From NCBI GenBank assembly GCA_944380355.1, contig CALWHJ010000003.1, positions 62,001-126,000 on the forward strand: a stretch of DNA of 64,000 nucleotides, given 5' to 3'. The position numbers were made by a program, and so were the translations under genes. The number at the start of each line of letters is the position of its first letter. The first letter of the stretch is position 1. The notes beneath the pieces were generated by a model, which saw only the letters and a program-made list of their open reading frames with translations, was not told the DNA's origin and ran no database searches. This document shows, piece after piece, positions 1 through 8,463 of the stretch. Source of the stretch: an uncultured Christensenellaceae bacterium. GTDB lineage: Bacteria > Bacillota > Clostridia > Christensenellales > UBA3700.

Positions 1-35
1 TTCTTTCCGTCTTTATCATAAATTGCTCCTTTTGA

Positions 36-806
36 TTATTTCTCCCAGTATTCGTATCTGGGGTCTACTATTCTCGTCTTATCCCAAGGATTGCCGTCGA
101 GATGTCTTATCATCCAGCAGCAGTACATAGGGTATCCCGGTGCGGTAACCTGTACGTGCGTCTTTCCGCCGGGGAAACAACCTACGCTGCCGTCCACAAT
201 CGTATGAGGTTCCATCTCGCCTATAAAGCACGCGCCGAAAGCCTCGGGCGTGGGCATCTTGTAATAATATACCTCGGGTTGAGGATGCGAGTGAGGAAGA
301 TAACTCCACCATCTGCCCTGCCTTGCAAGCACCTCGCCTACAACAAGATTGGAATAGGGCGCATTGGAATAATCGAATATCGTATTGACGTCTCTGACTG
401 CGGTATTCTCCCACAATCCCTCGCAGGACACGCTGCGAATAACGTCCTGTTTATCGTAGAATTTTGCAGGGAAAACTGTGTTGTTGGTCGTAGCGAGATA
501 AATTATTTCGCTGTCCTTGAAAGCTTTGACCGTCAGCGTATTTCCCTTGCATACGTGCATACATACAGGCAAGTCGTCGAATACTCCGCTTCTCTCTCCC
601 TTGCCTATAAGGTCGCCGCAACTCATTTCCACGCCGCCCTCGGTAAGAAGTACGCACATTTCCTTGTCCTTTTCGCTGTAGCTTACACTTTTGCCCGCCG
701 CAATCTTTACGACGAGTATATCCATAAGCATATCTTTGTTTTTGCCGTCCATTTTGGTCAGGGTCTTGACTCCCTGCTTATTGAATTTGGGATAATTGAA
801 TGCCAT
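36..806 (-). CDS. iolB: 5-deoxy-glucuronate isomerase IolB
   Basis: 256 residues, the usual IolB/KduI length. It isomerises 5-deoxy-D-glucuronate to 2-deoxy-5-keto-D-gluconate in cytoplasmic myo-inositol catabolism. The bicupin core is visible: the metal-binding run HSHPQPEVYYYK (about residues 171-182) carries the paired histidines and the glutamate, and a further conserved GGKTHVQVTAPGYP segment follows near residue 213. The ATG at 806 is preceded by AGGAGG. It is the last of three inositol genes in the window (iolJ, iolC, iolB, read right to left), 86 bases after iolC. The rest of the pathway (IolG, IolE, IolD, IolA) is not in the window and may lie to the left of base 1. Confidence 0.95.
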   Translation of the reverse strand: MAFNYPKFNKQGVKTLTKMDGKNKDMLMDILVVKIAAGKSVSYSEKDKEMCVLLTEGGVEMSCGDLIGKGERSGVFDDLPVCMHVCKGNTLTVKAFKDSEIIYLATTNNTVFPAKFYDKQDVIRSVSCEGLWENTAVRDVNTIFDYSNAPYSNLVVGEVLARQGRWWSYLPHSHPQPEVYYYKMPTPEAFGACFIGEMEPHTIVDGSVGCFPGGKTHVQVTAPGYPMYCCWMIRHLDGNPWDKTRIVDPRYEYWEK

Positions 807-892
807 TATATCCGCCTCCTGACTCCGCGCCGCCGCACGGATAATTCCGTATTGATTTAATGCAAAAAGTGTTTGTTTCTATGCTTACTTAC

Positions 893-1909
893 TCAGCCTC
901 TCGCAATCATATCGCCGAATTGTTTTTTCTCGTCAGCGATAAACTTTTCGAGTTCTTCTACCGTAGGCATAAACTCCGAACAGCCGTGTGCCGATACCAG
1001 CATAGACGCCGAAGCAGAGCCGAGTTCGAGACAGTCCATAATCTCCTTGCCGTCAAACAATCCGTAGAGGAATGCCGAGCCGTAACCGTCTCCGCCGCCA
1101 AAAGACTTGAACGCCGTAACTGGAAAAGGCTTGATATTGTATTTCTGTCCGTCGAAGGTGTGCGCAGTGCTGCCCTTCTTGCCGTGCTTGATAATGACGA
1201 TTTTCGCACGCTTGGAAAACCAATATTTTGCAGTCTGTTCGTCATTCATCTGAGGCGCAAAGATTGCCTGCGTAAGGTCATATTCTTCTCTCGAGCCCAT
1301 AATAATATCTGCGTGCTCCGCTACCGCCGTATAATATACCGCGATTTCGTCATTGCTCTTCCAGTTATAAGGTCTGTAGTCTATGTCAAAAATTATTCTC
1401 GTGTTATTCTTTTCCGCAAGCTGCATAGCCTTTAAGCAAGCCTCTCTCGAGGGACTTTGAGCAAGTGCCGTACCGGATATCAAAAGTGCCTTTGCGCTTG
1501 CTACGTACTCCTCGTCCACGTCGTCGGGACTGAGCATAAGGTCAGCTATACCGTCGCGGTACATCAATATGCTGCTCTCCGTAGGAGAAAGAATTTCCGT
1601 AAAAGTCAAACCGAGTTTCTCCCCGTTTTTTGCTCTCGTAACGTGAGATACGTCGATGCCCTCGTCGGCAAAGAATTTGGTAACGTAATCTCCGAACCGG
1701 TCGTCAGACACCTTGCCTATAAAGCCGACTTTTTTGCCTAGTCTTGCAAGACCTACCGCTACGTTAGCGGGCGAACCGCCGAGATACTTGCGGTATTCCT
1801 TGCTCTCGGACAAAGGTTTGAAGTAATCGAGAGGATTGAAGTCAATGGCAATTCTGCCAACTGCTATCAAATCGAGTTTTCTGTTGTTTTCAAAGGTAAC
1901 GTATTGCAT
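893..1909 (-). CDS. iolC: 5-dehydro-2-deoxygluconokinase IolC (PfkB family)
   Basis: 338-residue ribokinase/PfkB-family sugar kinase. It phosphorylates 2-deoxy-5-keto-D-gluconate at C6 with ATP, the step after IolB. The first PfkB signature is seen in the GGSPANVAVGLARLG segment near residue 45. The C-terminal signature with the catalytic aspartate reads GGGDGYGSAFLYGL near residue 270; most family members have GAGD there. The ATG at 1909 has GAGGTG five bases upstream. Context with iolB and iolJ supports IolC over other PfkB sugar kinases. Confidence 0.93.
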   Translation of the reverse strand: MQYVTFENNRKLDLIAVGRIAIDFNPLDYFKPLSESKEYRKYLGGSPANVAVGLARLGKKVGFIGKVSDDRFGDYVTKFFADEGIDVSHVTRAKNGEKLGLTFTEILSPTESSILMYRDGIADLMLSPDDVDEEYVASAKALLISGTALAQSPSREACLKAMQLAEKNNTRIIFDIDYRPYNWKSNDEIAVYYTAVAEHADIIMGSREEYDLTQAIFAPQMNDEQTAKYWFSKRAKIVIIKHGKKGSTAHTFDGQKYNIKPFPVTAFKSFGGGDGYGSAFLYGLFDGKEIMDCLELGSASASMLVSAHGCSEFMPTVEELEKFIADEKKQFGDMIARG

Positions 1910-2269
1910 TTTTCACCTCATAATATTCCCTTATCGGGCTACAGTCTTATTTATTGATTTATGTATATACGCGGTTAAGCCCGCTCGGATGATATCTCCT
2001 GCCGACAGTATACCGATATCAAAATTTCGTTGTATGCGGTATAACGTCGGCAAAAGTTTTTCCCATTAGTTTTGCATTAATTTTTGCTATTATATTATAT
2101 ATAAACTATATTAAATATTATTTATACAATTTACATAAGGCTTAAATTGTATAAATAAAGGCTTTTGCGTATGCGTACGCCTGCACGCCTGTGTGAGATT
2201 TGTACTTGTTCAGCCGTTTATTCCCGCAAGGCTGACCTTTATCAAATATCTCTGAATATCCGCTAAAAC
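1910..2269. other. 360-base intergenic region between iolJ and iolC
   Basis: No credible gene. It is AT-rich and holds copy 1 of the dispersed palindrome at 2118-2158. An inverted repeat near 2222-2250 (AGCC and GGCT arms) lies just after iolJ but lacks a T run, so I do not call a terminator. iolC may have its own promoter here, or may be read through from iolJ; no convincing -35/-10 pair was found. Confidence 0.6.
2118..2158. repeat. Dispersed 41-bp palindrome, copy 1
   Basis: Perfect 16-bp inverted repeat (TTATTTATACAATTTA and its complement) around the 9-nt loop CATAAGGCT. One of five copies in the window (others at 26460, 32525, 44430, 53661). The loop is not symmetric, so the element has an orientation; this copy is called forward. 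It has no poly-T tract beyond its own arms and sits inside an inositol operon, so it is not an ordinary terminator. Confidence 0.9.
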
Positions 2270-3100
2270 CTATGCCTCAGGCTCGCAGAGATTGATTATC
2301 CTTTCGGCAACTTCCTGTACGGCTTTGATTGCAAACGGCAAATACGTCTTGGGGTCATAAGTCGCGCCCTTGTCGGCAAGCCCCTTTTTCAGTCCTTCTG
2401 TAAAAGCCTGTCTCAAATGAGTCGCAAAATTAATCTTGTTGATACCTGCGTCGATGCACGCGCGTATAACCTCGTCGCTAAGTCCGCTCGCTCCGTGAAG
2501 TACAAGTGGAATATCCACTTTGTCGGCTATTTCCTTTATTCTGTCTACCGCAATTTGAGGCGTACCCTTGTATACGCCGTGCGCAGTGCCTACTCCTATC
2601 GCCAGAGAATCAACACCGGTAAGCTTTACAAATTCTACGGCTTCTGCCACTTCGGTATATTTTATCTGCCCCTCGGTTTCTTCCTTGCCGCCTATCGTAC
2701 CCAGTTCCGCCTCAACGCTTACTCCGCTTTTGCGCGCAAGTTCTACGACTTGTTTTGTAAGGCTTACGTTTTGGTCAAAATCGAGCATAGAACCGTCTAT
2801 CATTACCGACGTATAGCCTGCGTCTATGCAAGCTTTTACCGTTTGGATATCGCCGCCGTGGTCGAGATGTATGGACAAGTCCGCCCCGCCCTTGTAAAGC
2901 GCGCGCGTCAATGCGGCATAAGTAGGTATACCGCCGTACTTGAGAGTGCGCGGAATAGTCTGTATTATAAGCGGTTTTCCTGTGGAATTTAATGCGTTTA
3001 GCACGCCCAAAACGCTTTCGAGATTGTCGACGTTGAAAGCAGGTACGGCATATCCCTTGCGCTTTGCTGTAGAAAGCAATTGCTTATTGGTAACTATCAC
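2270..3100 (-). CDS. iolJ: Class II aldolase, probable 6-phospho-5-dehydro-2-deoxy-D-gluconate aldolase IolJ
   Basis: 276-residue class II (zinc) aldolase. In inositol breakdown IolJ splits 6-phospho-5-dehydro-2-deoxygluconate into dihydroxyacetone phosphate and malonate semialdehyde. Zinc-site landmarks are the HLDHGGD segment near residue 79, the GVGTAHGVYKG histidine near residue 169, and LHGASGLSD near residue 196; the phosphate-binding INKINFATHLR follows. The start is GTG at 3098-3100, preceded by a GGGGGAAAG ribosome site; no upstream ATG fits. The family also contains fructose-bisphosphate and tagatose-bisphosphate aldolases, so the IolJ call rests on the iolC/iolB neighbours. Confidence 0.85.
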   Translation of the reverse strand: MIVTNKQLLSTAKRKGYAVPAFNVDNLESVLGVLNALNSTGKPLIIQTIPRTLKYGGIPTYAALTRALYKGGADLSIHLDHGGDIQTVKACIDAGYTSVMIDGSMLDFDQNVSLTKQVVELARKSGVSVEAELGTIGGKEETEGQIKYTEVAEAVEFVKLTGVDSLAIGVGTAHGVYKGTPQIAVDRIKEIADKVDIPLVLHGASGLSDEVIRACIDAGINKINFATHLRQAFTEGLKKGLADKGATYDPKTYLPFAIKAVQEVAERIINLCEPEA

Positions 3101-3142
3101 TTAACTTTCCCCCGTGTACGTAATAATCCAAAATACATATTC

Positions 3143-3171
3143 ATTATACTATTTGCCTTAGTCAAAGTCAA
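3143..3171 (-). promoter_or_regulatory. Promoter of iolJ operon
   Basis: TTGACT, 17-base spacer, TATAAT on the minus strand, about 40 bases before the GTG start. Confidence 0.8.
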
Positions 3172-3408
3172 TATTAAAATCCATTTTTTTGCCCCGAAAC
3201 GGATATAAAAATAATTCAGGGCTTAATTTTAAAAATATACCTTTTTTCGCTATATTTTGCCACTTTTTGCTATAATAGTATGGAAAAATCAAAAAATCAG
3301 CTTTGTACCGCTTCCAAAAACTATGCTTTTTTGTCCATATTTTGCCGTTTTGTCTATATAATTTTACATTAAAACGCTCTGTACTTTTTAACCATAATTG
3401 CAATAAGC

Positions 3409-3442
3409 AAAAAAAATAGAGCAGCCTCTAAAGGACTGCTCT
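3409..3442 (-). terminator. Rho-independent terminator of TM2 gene
   Basis: Arms AGAGCAG (3418-3424) and CTGCTCT (3436-3442), followed on the minus strand by a T run (complement of 3409-3417). It lies 22 bases after the TM2 stop. Confidence 0.8.
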
Positions 3443-3464
3443 TGTTTTTTTGAATCAATGATAA

Positions 3465-3740
3465 TTAATCCTGATCCTTGGTCTGCTCGTCAACCTGAGG
3501 TTGTTCAGCGTTCTGCATAGGAGCTTGCTCTGCAGCTGCCTTGCAATACTTAGCGTTGAATGTTTTGTCATCGGCTACCAGATACATAATACCTTCGATA
3601 AGACCAACGATGCTGGGTATACCTGTCCAACAGAACAGAATATACAAGATACCGGAACCAATCTTGCCGAGATAGAACTTGTGTGCGCCCCAGCCGCCCA
3701 ACAAGATACCGAGTACACCTGCTACTACTTTACTTTTCAT
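3465..3740 (-). CDS. TM2 domain membrane protein
   Basis: 91 residues. The first 60 match the TM2 domain: a short hydrophobic segment with GGWGAHKFYLGK, a charged turn, then a second hydrophobic segment ending in DDKTFN. The tail is glutamine- and acid-rich. TM2 proteins are small two-span membrane proteins of unknown biochemical role. The gene has its own promoter (3792-3820), ribosome site GGAGGG, and terminator, so it is a single-gene unit between the glycan and inositol operons. Confidence 0.9.
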   Translation of the reverse strand: MKSKVVAGVLGILLGGWGAHKFYLGKIGSGILYILFCWTGIPSIVGLIEGIMYLVADDKTFNAKYCKAAAEQAPMQNAEQPQVDEQTKDQD

Positions 3741-3791
3741 AATTCCCTCCTGAATTTAACAATAGCTACACAATATATATTGCGCAATTAC

Positions 3792-3820
3792 ACTATAACA
3801 TACGGCATAACAATTGTCAA
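3792..3820 (-). promoter_or_regulatory. Promoter of TM2 gene
   Basis: TTGACA, 17-base spacer, TATAGT on the minus strand, about 50 bases upstream of the ATG. Confidence 0.8.
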
Positions 3821-3966
3821 TACCATTTTTATATTATAACTAAAGACAATACACCCGCTTGACGAATATCACAATACTGCACCTGACAAAGCGACGGTAA
3901 GTTTTAAGTTTCATTTCCTATTTACTTACTTTAAACTTACAATATCCGTTTATATTAGACTGCCGC

Positions 3967-4656
3967 TTATTTTGTCTCTATAAGAGCACAAATCTTGCCG
4001 GCATAATATATATCGTGCAAAGCTATGCCTATGTTGTAGGCAATAATGCGTTCTTCGTCGTTTTCTCTGCCACTGCACTTTCCGTTTACCACGTCAGCGA
4101 CTTCATTAAAACTTCTGAAGCGGTCAAAGTATTTAAACCCTTCAATATGTCCCTTATCATCGCCGAATATCTTGTCAAAAGTCAAATCGCAACCCTGAAA
4201 TCCCAATGTATGCACGGGTATGAGAAGACAACCCTTTTCGTAGACGCTTTCATCGGCAAAATCTTTTTCTGCATAGGTAATCGAAGAGACAATTACATCG
4301 CAACCTTTTACCATTTGTAAATAATCGTCGTATTTCTCCCATTTTATTTTATGTTTTCCCGAAAATTCGGAATACTCTTTTATTATTACTTCCGCTCTAT
4401 CTTTATAATTGAATATTCTTATTGTCATATCTCTGTCGATTGTATCGAAAAAGACTTTGAGCGTAGCTTTACCTATTTCCCCCAAACCTATAAACGCTAC
4501 TGTCTTGTAATCTGATTTAGCAAAAAGTTTAAGTGAATGAACAGCAACTGCCGCCGTGCGCCACTTTGTTATAAAATCGGCGTCCATAACGGCTTTTATC
4601 TCCCCGATATCTAAGTCATACAGCATAAGATTGCTTTTCAAACTGGGGTCGCGCAT
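3967..4656 (-). CDS. Shortened ornithine cyclodeaminase/mu-crystallin family protein
   Basis: 229 residues from the only ATG; family members are about 310-350. The NAD(P)-binding half is complete: FIGLGEIGKATLKVFF near residue 54 is the Rossmann loop, preceded by the family's DADFITKWRTAA stretch. The first 70 or so residues of the substrate domain are missing. In the same frame before the ATG the codons still read like family sequence (GVKLVNRYP) until a TGA at 4697-4699, with no start codon or ribosome site. It is therefore either a decayed gene or one started at an odd codon. The family catalyses NAD(P)-dependent reactions on amino acids or ketimines. It is the last gene of the glycan locus, just after an opine-dehydrogenase-like gene. 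Confidence 0.7.
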   Translation of the reverse strand: MRDPSLKSNLMLYDLDIGEIKAVMDADFITKWRTAAVAVHSLKLFAKSDYKTVAFIGLGEIGKATLKVFFDTIDRDMTIRIFNYKDRAEVIIKEYSEFSGKHKIKWEKYDDYLQMVKGCDVIVSSITYAEKDFADESVYEKGCLLIPVHTLGFQGCDLTFDKIFGDDKGHIEGFKYFDRFRSFNEVADVVNGKCSGRENDEERIIAYNIGIALHDIYYAGKICALIETK

Positions 4657-4703
4657 AGGATATCTGTTTACAAGTTTTACCCCTGCAATGTGTCAATAAC
4701 AGG

Positions 4704-5810
4704 TCAGCTTTTATATTTATTGTAAAAATCAACCAATTTTTGTTCATTGTCTATACCTACATTTTGAGGCAAATTATATTCTGAACTTATAACCGCATGA
4801 TTTTGTTCGTCTATCAATTTTTCATTTACAATGTTCTGATACCATCTTAATACAGCATCTATATTGGGTGTTGCCACGTTTACCACATCTGCTATGGCTT
4901 TTATTATAAACAACCCGTATGAAAAATCTTCTTGAAAATATCGAGATTGCAAATCGATAACAAATCCATCTTCCACTTCTCTCATAGGCGAACCGATTCC
5001 CTTAAACGCCTCTATGCTGCGAATTTTTTTAGTTAAAGATTGTTCGTCAAAAGACTCGTAATGAACTAACAACGGCTTTACAGACGATAAATCAATCGAA
5101 ATACTTGCCAATATTTTCTGCAACTCTTTATCACATTTAATAAGCCACTCAGATGCCTTATCTGTCCACTCCTCGTAGAATAATATATTCTTATCATAAA
5201 CATGTTTAGGACTGTGCTCAGAAAACATACTATAAAGCCTCGTAGTATGCAATATTGGATTAGATGGCGTAAGAGTAACTTCCAAAAAAGTCTTTAATTT
5301 AATCGCTTTTATCTCTAATAACTTACCAATATCTATGGTCGCCCCTTGTCCGATAACCGCATAATATATACTATCTTTTTTACTTAAGAGATAAGCACTG
5401 TGTCCATACTCTTTTATTCTTGCAATATATGGAACTCTTTGCAAGCCTACAAATACTATATTTTTCTTGTCTTTCGGCAACAAAAATTCAAGCCCGCCCG
5501 TGCCCGGCAAGAATACAAAATAAATTAGCTTATTTTGCACTAAAGCAATGTGTTTTTTTACTTCACGCGACAAAATTTGTTTTGGCAAAGTATAAAAATA
5601 CACGTCGGCATCATTCACAAAAGAATCGCTAACCTTAATACCGTGCGCAGTATATTGCAGATTGTCAAAATGATCGTAAATATCAATTTTATCTGACCAC
5701 TTATCAACATTAGACGAAACAATAACTATCTCGTCTTTGGCATGGAGTCTTCTCAATTCTCCTGCCAAAACGCTGCCGATATTGCCCCCACCAACAATTA
5801 CATATTTCAT
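4704..5810 (-). CDS. Opine dehydrogenase-like protein (NAD/NADP octopine/nopaline dehydrogenase family)
   Basis: 368 residues. The N-terminus is a Rossmann fold (VGGGNIGSVLAGEL, residues 6-19). The second half matches the octopine/nopaline dehydrogenase domain: a TPSNPILHTTRLY segment near residue 191 with the expected catalytic histidine, and FYEEWT soon after. Family enzymes reductively join an alpha-keto acid to the amino group of an amino acid or sugar-linked amine. The start overlaps the upstream fusion gene by ATGA, so the two are translationally coupled. In this locus a role in making a carboxyalkyl-amino decoration of a surface glycan is an inference. Confidence 0.75.
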   Translation of the reverse strand: MKYVIVGGGNIGSVLAGELRRLHAKDEIVIVSSNVDKWSDKIDIYDHFDNLQYTAHGIKVSDSFVNDADVYFYTLPKQILSREVKKHIALVQNKLIYFVFLPGTGGLEFLLPKDKKNIVFVGLQRVPYIARIKEYGHSAYLLSKKDSIYYAVIGQGATIDIGKLLEIKAIKLKTFLEVTLTPSNPILHTTRLYSMFSEHSPKHVYDKNILFYEEWTDKASEWLIKCDKELQKILASISIDLSSVKPLLVHYESFDEQSLTKKIRSIEAFKGIGSPMREVEDGFVIDLQSRYFQEDFSYGLFIIKAIADVVNVATPNIDAVLRWYQNIVNEKLIDEQNHAVISSEYNLPQNVGIDNEQKLVDFYNKYKS

Positions 5811-7627
5811 TTATCCCCTCTCATTTCAGTTTTTATTGCTCTCAAAAATGCATTGTTTTCTTTAGTATCCTTTACAGCTACTCTTATAAAATTCTTACCG
5901 TTGAAATAGTTTTTGGACGACAAATCCTTAAGCAGAATATTATACTTATCCAAAGCCTCAACGCAAAACTCATAAGACGATTTGTCTTTTAGGTTTACCA
6001 TAATGTAGTTTGCCTGCGAAGGATATGCCTCTATATTATCCATCTTGTTGATTTCTTTTATCATACGATTGCGTTCGCTTGCTATCTTTTCGCAAGCGTT
6101 TGCATAGTCCTTTGCAAACAGATTGTAAGTCTGCAAATAATACTCTGCAAAACTGTTGATGTTCCATATCTGCATATACTTTCTCATCTCCGACAAAAGT
6201 TTTTTGTCGGCACTCGCTACAACACCCAGTCTTAACCCTGCAACGCCGAAAGATTTCCCTATGCTCTTGACCACAATAAGATTAGGATACTTTTGCAATA
6301 TTGCATTATCCATAAGCGTATATTTTTTATCGGGCTCGGCAAAATCCGCAAAAGACTCGTCCAAAAGCAATACGGTATTTGTCTTTGCCGCATATTCCGC
6401 CAAATCGAGAGCCTGCTCTTTTGTCAGCATCGCTCCGCTGGGGTTGTCAGGAGTAACTACGCATAGCATATCTACCTCGTTGCAGATATCCTTGTATGCC
6501 TGAATATTTAAGCCGTAATTCCATTTCGAATTATCTACGTAAACTATTTCGCAATTTCTGAAACAGCGCACATATTCGTTGAAAGTAGGCACGCCCACAG
6601 CTATCTTACCCTTTGTAACCAGTCCCAAAGCGTTTATAAGTTCGGAAGCCCCGTTACCTACAAGAATGTTGTCCTGGTCAACTCCGAAAATCCTCTCCGC
6701 ATTCATATTCTGCATATTCAATCCGGAAGGATAAGCCCCCAACAAAACGGGAAATTCTCTTTGCATTTTGTCTGTAAACTCTTTCGTAGGGAAATAAGGA
6801 TTAACAAGATAGCAAAAATCCATCATACTGTCGTATCTCCAGTATCCTCCGAATTTTGATATCAACAAATCGTATTTGGCTTTGCCCTTACTGAACATAG
6901 CATTTGCTATATCTAGGTCTTGAGCGTCGTCAATCTCGTACCAAGGCATATCACCTATCTCGTACGCATTCAGCTGAGTTTTCGATAAATGCGCAACGAC
7001 TTTAAGAGTGGTTTCGTAATAACTATTAAGCCCGTAAGCTTTCATATATGCTTCAAGAAAAGGTATATATACGTTTTTGCAGAATTGTTTGCTGAGTTTA
7101 TAGACGTTGACAGTTTTGTAGTAATCGCCGATTAGTTCAAAGTTCATATCCGCTTTGTCAATAAATTGTGTAATATGTCCTTCGTCATCGCAAGTTACCA
7201 CCGTACCGTCCATCCAACTCTTATAGCGTGCTACGGCAACAAGATTTTTATGTTTTACCGTCATCATTTTTCTGATAAGACTTTTGTCGTATATAAGGTC
7301 AGATTCAAGCAAAACGGTATCGTCTTTTACGACGTAATCCTTCGCAAGATAAAACGAATATATGTTGTTGCTTGTAGCATAATCCTTATTATATATAAAC
7401 TCGAATTGCATCTGCGAACCCGCATAATTAGATTTTATATAGTCTATAAGATTCTGTCCCTCGTAACCTACGACGAGAATCATTTTGTTTATACCCGCTT
7501 CCTCAACGGCTTCTATTGCGCGGTCAATAAGTTTCTTGCCCGCTACTTCTACCATACATTTTGTATTGTTGTTGGTGTATTTCCCCAATCTTTTGCCCAT
7601 ACCGGCAGCTAACATTAACGCTTGCAT
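5807..7627 (-). CDS. Fusion: sugar-type nucleotidyltransferase + class I/II PLP aminotransferase (or decarboxylase)
   Basis: 606 residues in two parts. Residues 1-240 are a nucleotidyltransferase: LAAGMGKRLG at 6-15, the KCMVEV lysine near 23, and the metal pair EIDD near 231-234. Residues 260-606 are a HisC/CobD-type PLP enzyme with DNPSG (394-398), DESFADF (423-429), and SIGKSFGVAGLRLG (455-468), whose Lys458 should bind PLP. Similar fusions are known for CMP-2-aminoethylphosphonate synthesis, but no PEP mutase is seen here. A CobD-like domain could make an amino-alcohol phosphate that the first domain then links to CMP, giving a donor for the LicD proteins next door. That assignment is inference. 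It starts two bases after the licD-like gene. Confidence 0.8.
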   Translation of the reverse strand: MQALMLAAGMGKRLGKYTNNNTKCMVEVAGKKLIDRAIEAVEEAGINKMILVVGYEGQNLIDYIKSNYAGSQMQFEFIYNKDYATSNNIYSFYLAKDYVVKDDTVLLESDLIYDKSLIRKMMTVKHKNLVAVARYKSWMDGTVVTCDDEGHITQFIDKADMNFELIGDYYKTVNVYKLSKQFCKNVYIPFLEAYMKAYGLNSYYETTLKVVAHLSKTQLNAYEIGDMPWYEIDDAQDLDIANAMFSKGKAKYDLLISKFGGYWRYDSMMDFCYLVNPYFPTKEFTDKMQREFPVLLGAYPSGLNMQNMNAERIFGVDQDNILVGNGASELINALGLVTKGKIAVGVPTFNEYVRCFRNCEIVYVDNSKWNYGLNIQAYKDICNEVDMLCVVTPDNPSGAMLTKEQALDLAEYAAKTNTVLLLDESFADFAEPDKKYTLMDNAILQKYPNLIVVKSIGKSFGVAGLRLGVVASADKKLLSEMRKYMQIWNINSFAEYYLQTYNLFAKDYANACEKIASERNRMIKEINKMDNIEAYPSQANYIMVNLKDKSSYEFCVEALDKYNILLKDLSSKNYFNGKNFIRVAVKDTKENNAFLRAIKTEMRGDK

Positions 7628-7629
7628 AT

Positions 7630-8463
7630 TTACTCCTTTTTTAATGAATCCTTATTAAAATTGGTTTTATCAAATTTTTTATAAGGGTTATTATAATCCA
7701 CGTAACAGATTGAATGTCCTTTCCTTTCTTCCTCGGGCGGCAATTGCATATAATCACCGAACGACAACTTCAAATAGGTATCGTAATCTTCAACCCCGTA
7801 AAATTGCGTATCCTCAAAATCGTAAAGTTTGGGCTCGCCAAAACATTTTGCCGGCAAAGGTTGCGCTGCGCCATACACATTTATCCAATACAACGAAGAC
7901 TTACCCTTAAACTTTTTAATTACGTTATAAGGCATATCAAACCATTTAGGACTTTCAGGTAAAATCTGCAAACATCTTGCAACGACTGTCTTTAAGAACG
8001 TTGTCCTGCCGCCTTTTTGATAGATACTCGATATAATTCTTTTTTTCGAGTGGATTTTTTTCGACAATTTGTTTGCCTTTTGCAAGTCGTCTCCGATTTC
8101 ATCAAGAGGAAATACATCAATGAATACTCCCCCTACAAACAATGTATCCTGTCCCGATTCGACATACGTGGTATTTTCGTCATACATTTTACAAAAACCG
8201 TATTTGAAATGTTTTCCGTCAGACGGGACATTGAAAGTATATCCGTCGGGAAGCTTATCTCTTAAAGTCAGCATCCTGTCGTAATCTTTTCTGGGCACGC
8301 CGAAATCTATATCGTCATCCCAAGGAATAAAGCCCTTGTGCCTTATTGCGCCCAGCATAGTTCCGCCAAGCATATAATATTTTATGTCGTTTTCCTGACA
8401 AAATTTGTGAAATACTTTTGCCATTTCCAACAACTTTTGCTTTAACAATACTGCATCGTCCAT
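7630..8463 (-). CDS. LicD family phosphotransferase
   Basis: 277 residues. LicD signature near the N-terminus: YYMLGGTMLGAIRHKGFIPW then DDDID, with the acidic metal-binding residues and the basic HKGFIPWDD loop. Family members transfer a phosphorylated small group (for example phosphocholine from CDP-choline) onto glycans. It starts on the last base of the flippase stop codon (TAATG), so it is coupled. It is one of two LicD proteins in this locus (the other at 15196-16032); each sits beside a nucleotidyltransferase fusion, so each may have its own activated donor. Confidence 0.88.
   Translation of the reverse strand: MDDAVLLKQKLLEMAKVFHKFCQENDIKYYMLGGTMLGAIRHKGFIPWDDDIDFGVPRKDYDRMLTLRDKLPDGYTFNVPSDGKHFKYGFCKMYDENTTYVESGQDTLFVGGVFIDVFPLDEIGDDLQKANKLSKKIHSKKRIISSIYQKGGRTTFLKTVVARCLQILPESPKWFDMPYNVIKKFKGKSSLYWINVYGAAQPLPAKCFGEPKLYDFEDTQFYGVEDYDTYLKLSFGDYMQLPPEEERKGHSICYVDYNNPYKKFDKTNFNKDSLKKE

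Larger units (their letters stand above)
3101..3464. other. 364-base intergenic region between TM2 gene and iolJ
   Basis: Holds the iolJ promoter (3143-3171) and the terminator of the TM2 gene (3409-3442). The 81-codon open frame in it is AT-rich, overlaps both signals, and has no ribosome site, so I see no gene. Confidence 0.7.

Noticed and set aside
3158-3403. 81-codon frame between TM2 and iolJ genes
   Set aside because: Covers the iolJ promoter and the TM2 terminator; no ribosome site; composition is that of AT-rich spacer.
4704-7627. Staphylopine-like metallophore cluster
   Set aside because: An opine dehydrogenase is present, but no nicotianamine-synthase-like CntL or racemase CntK and no Cnt transporter; the genes sit inside a glycan operon.
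5807-7627. Phosphonate (CMP-aminoethylphosphonate) pathway
   Set aside because: No PEP mutase or phosphonopyruvate decarboxylase in the window. Kept only as an alternative.
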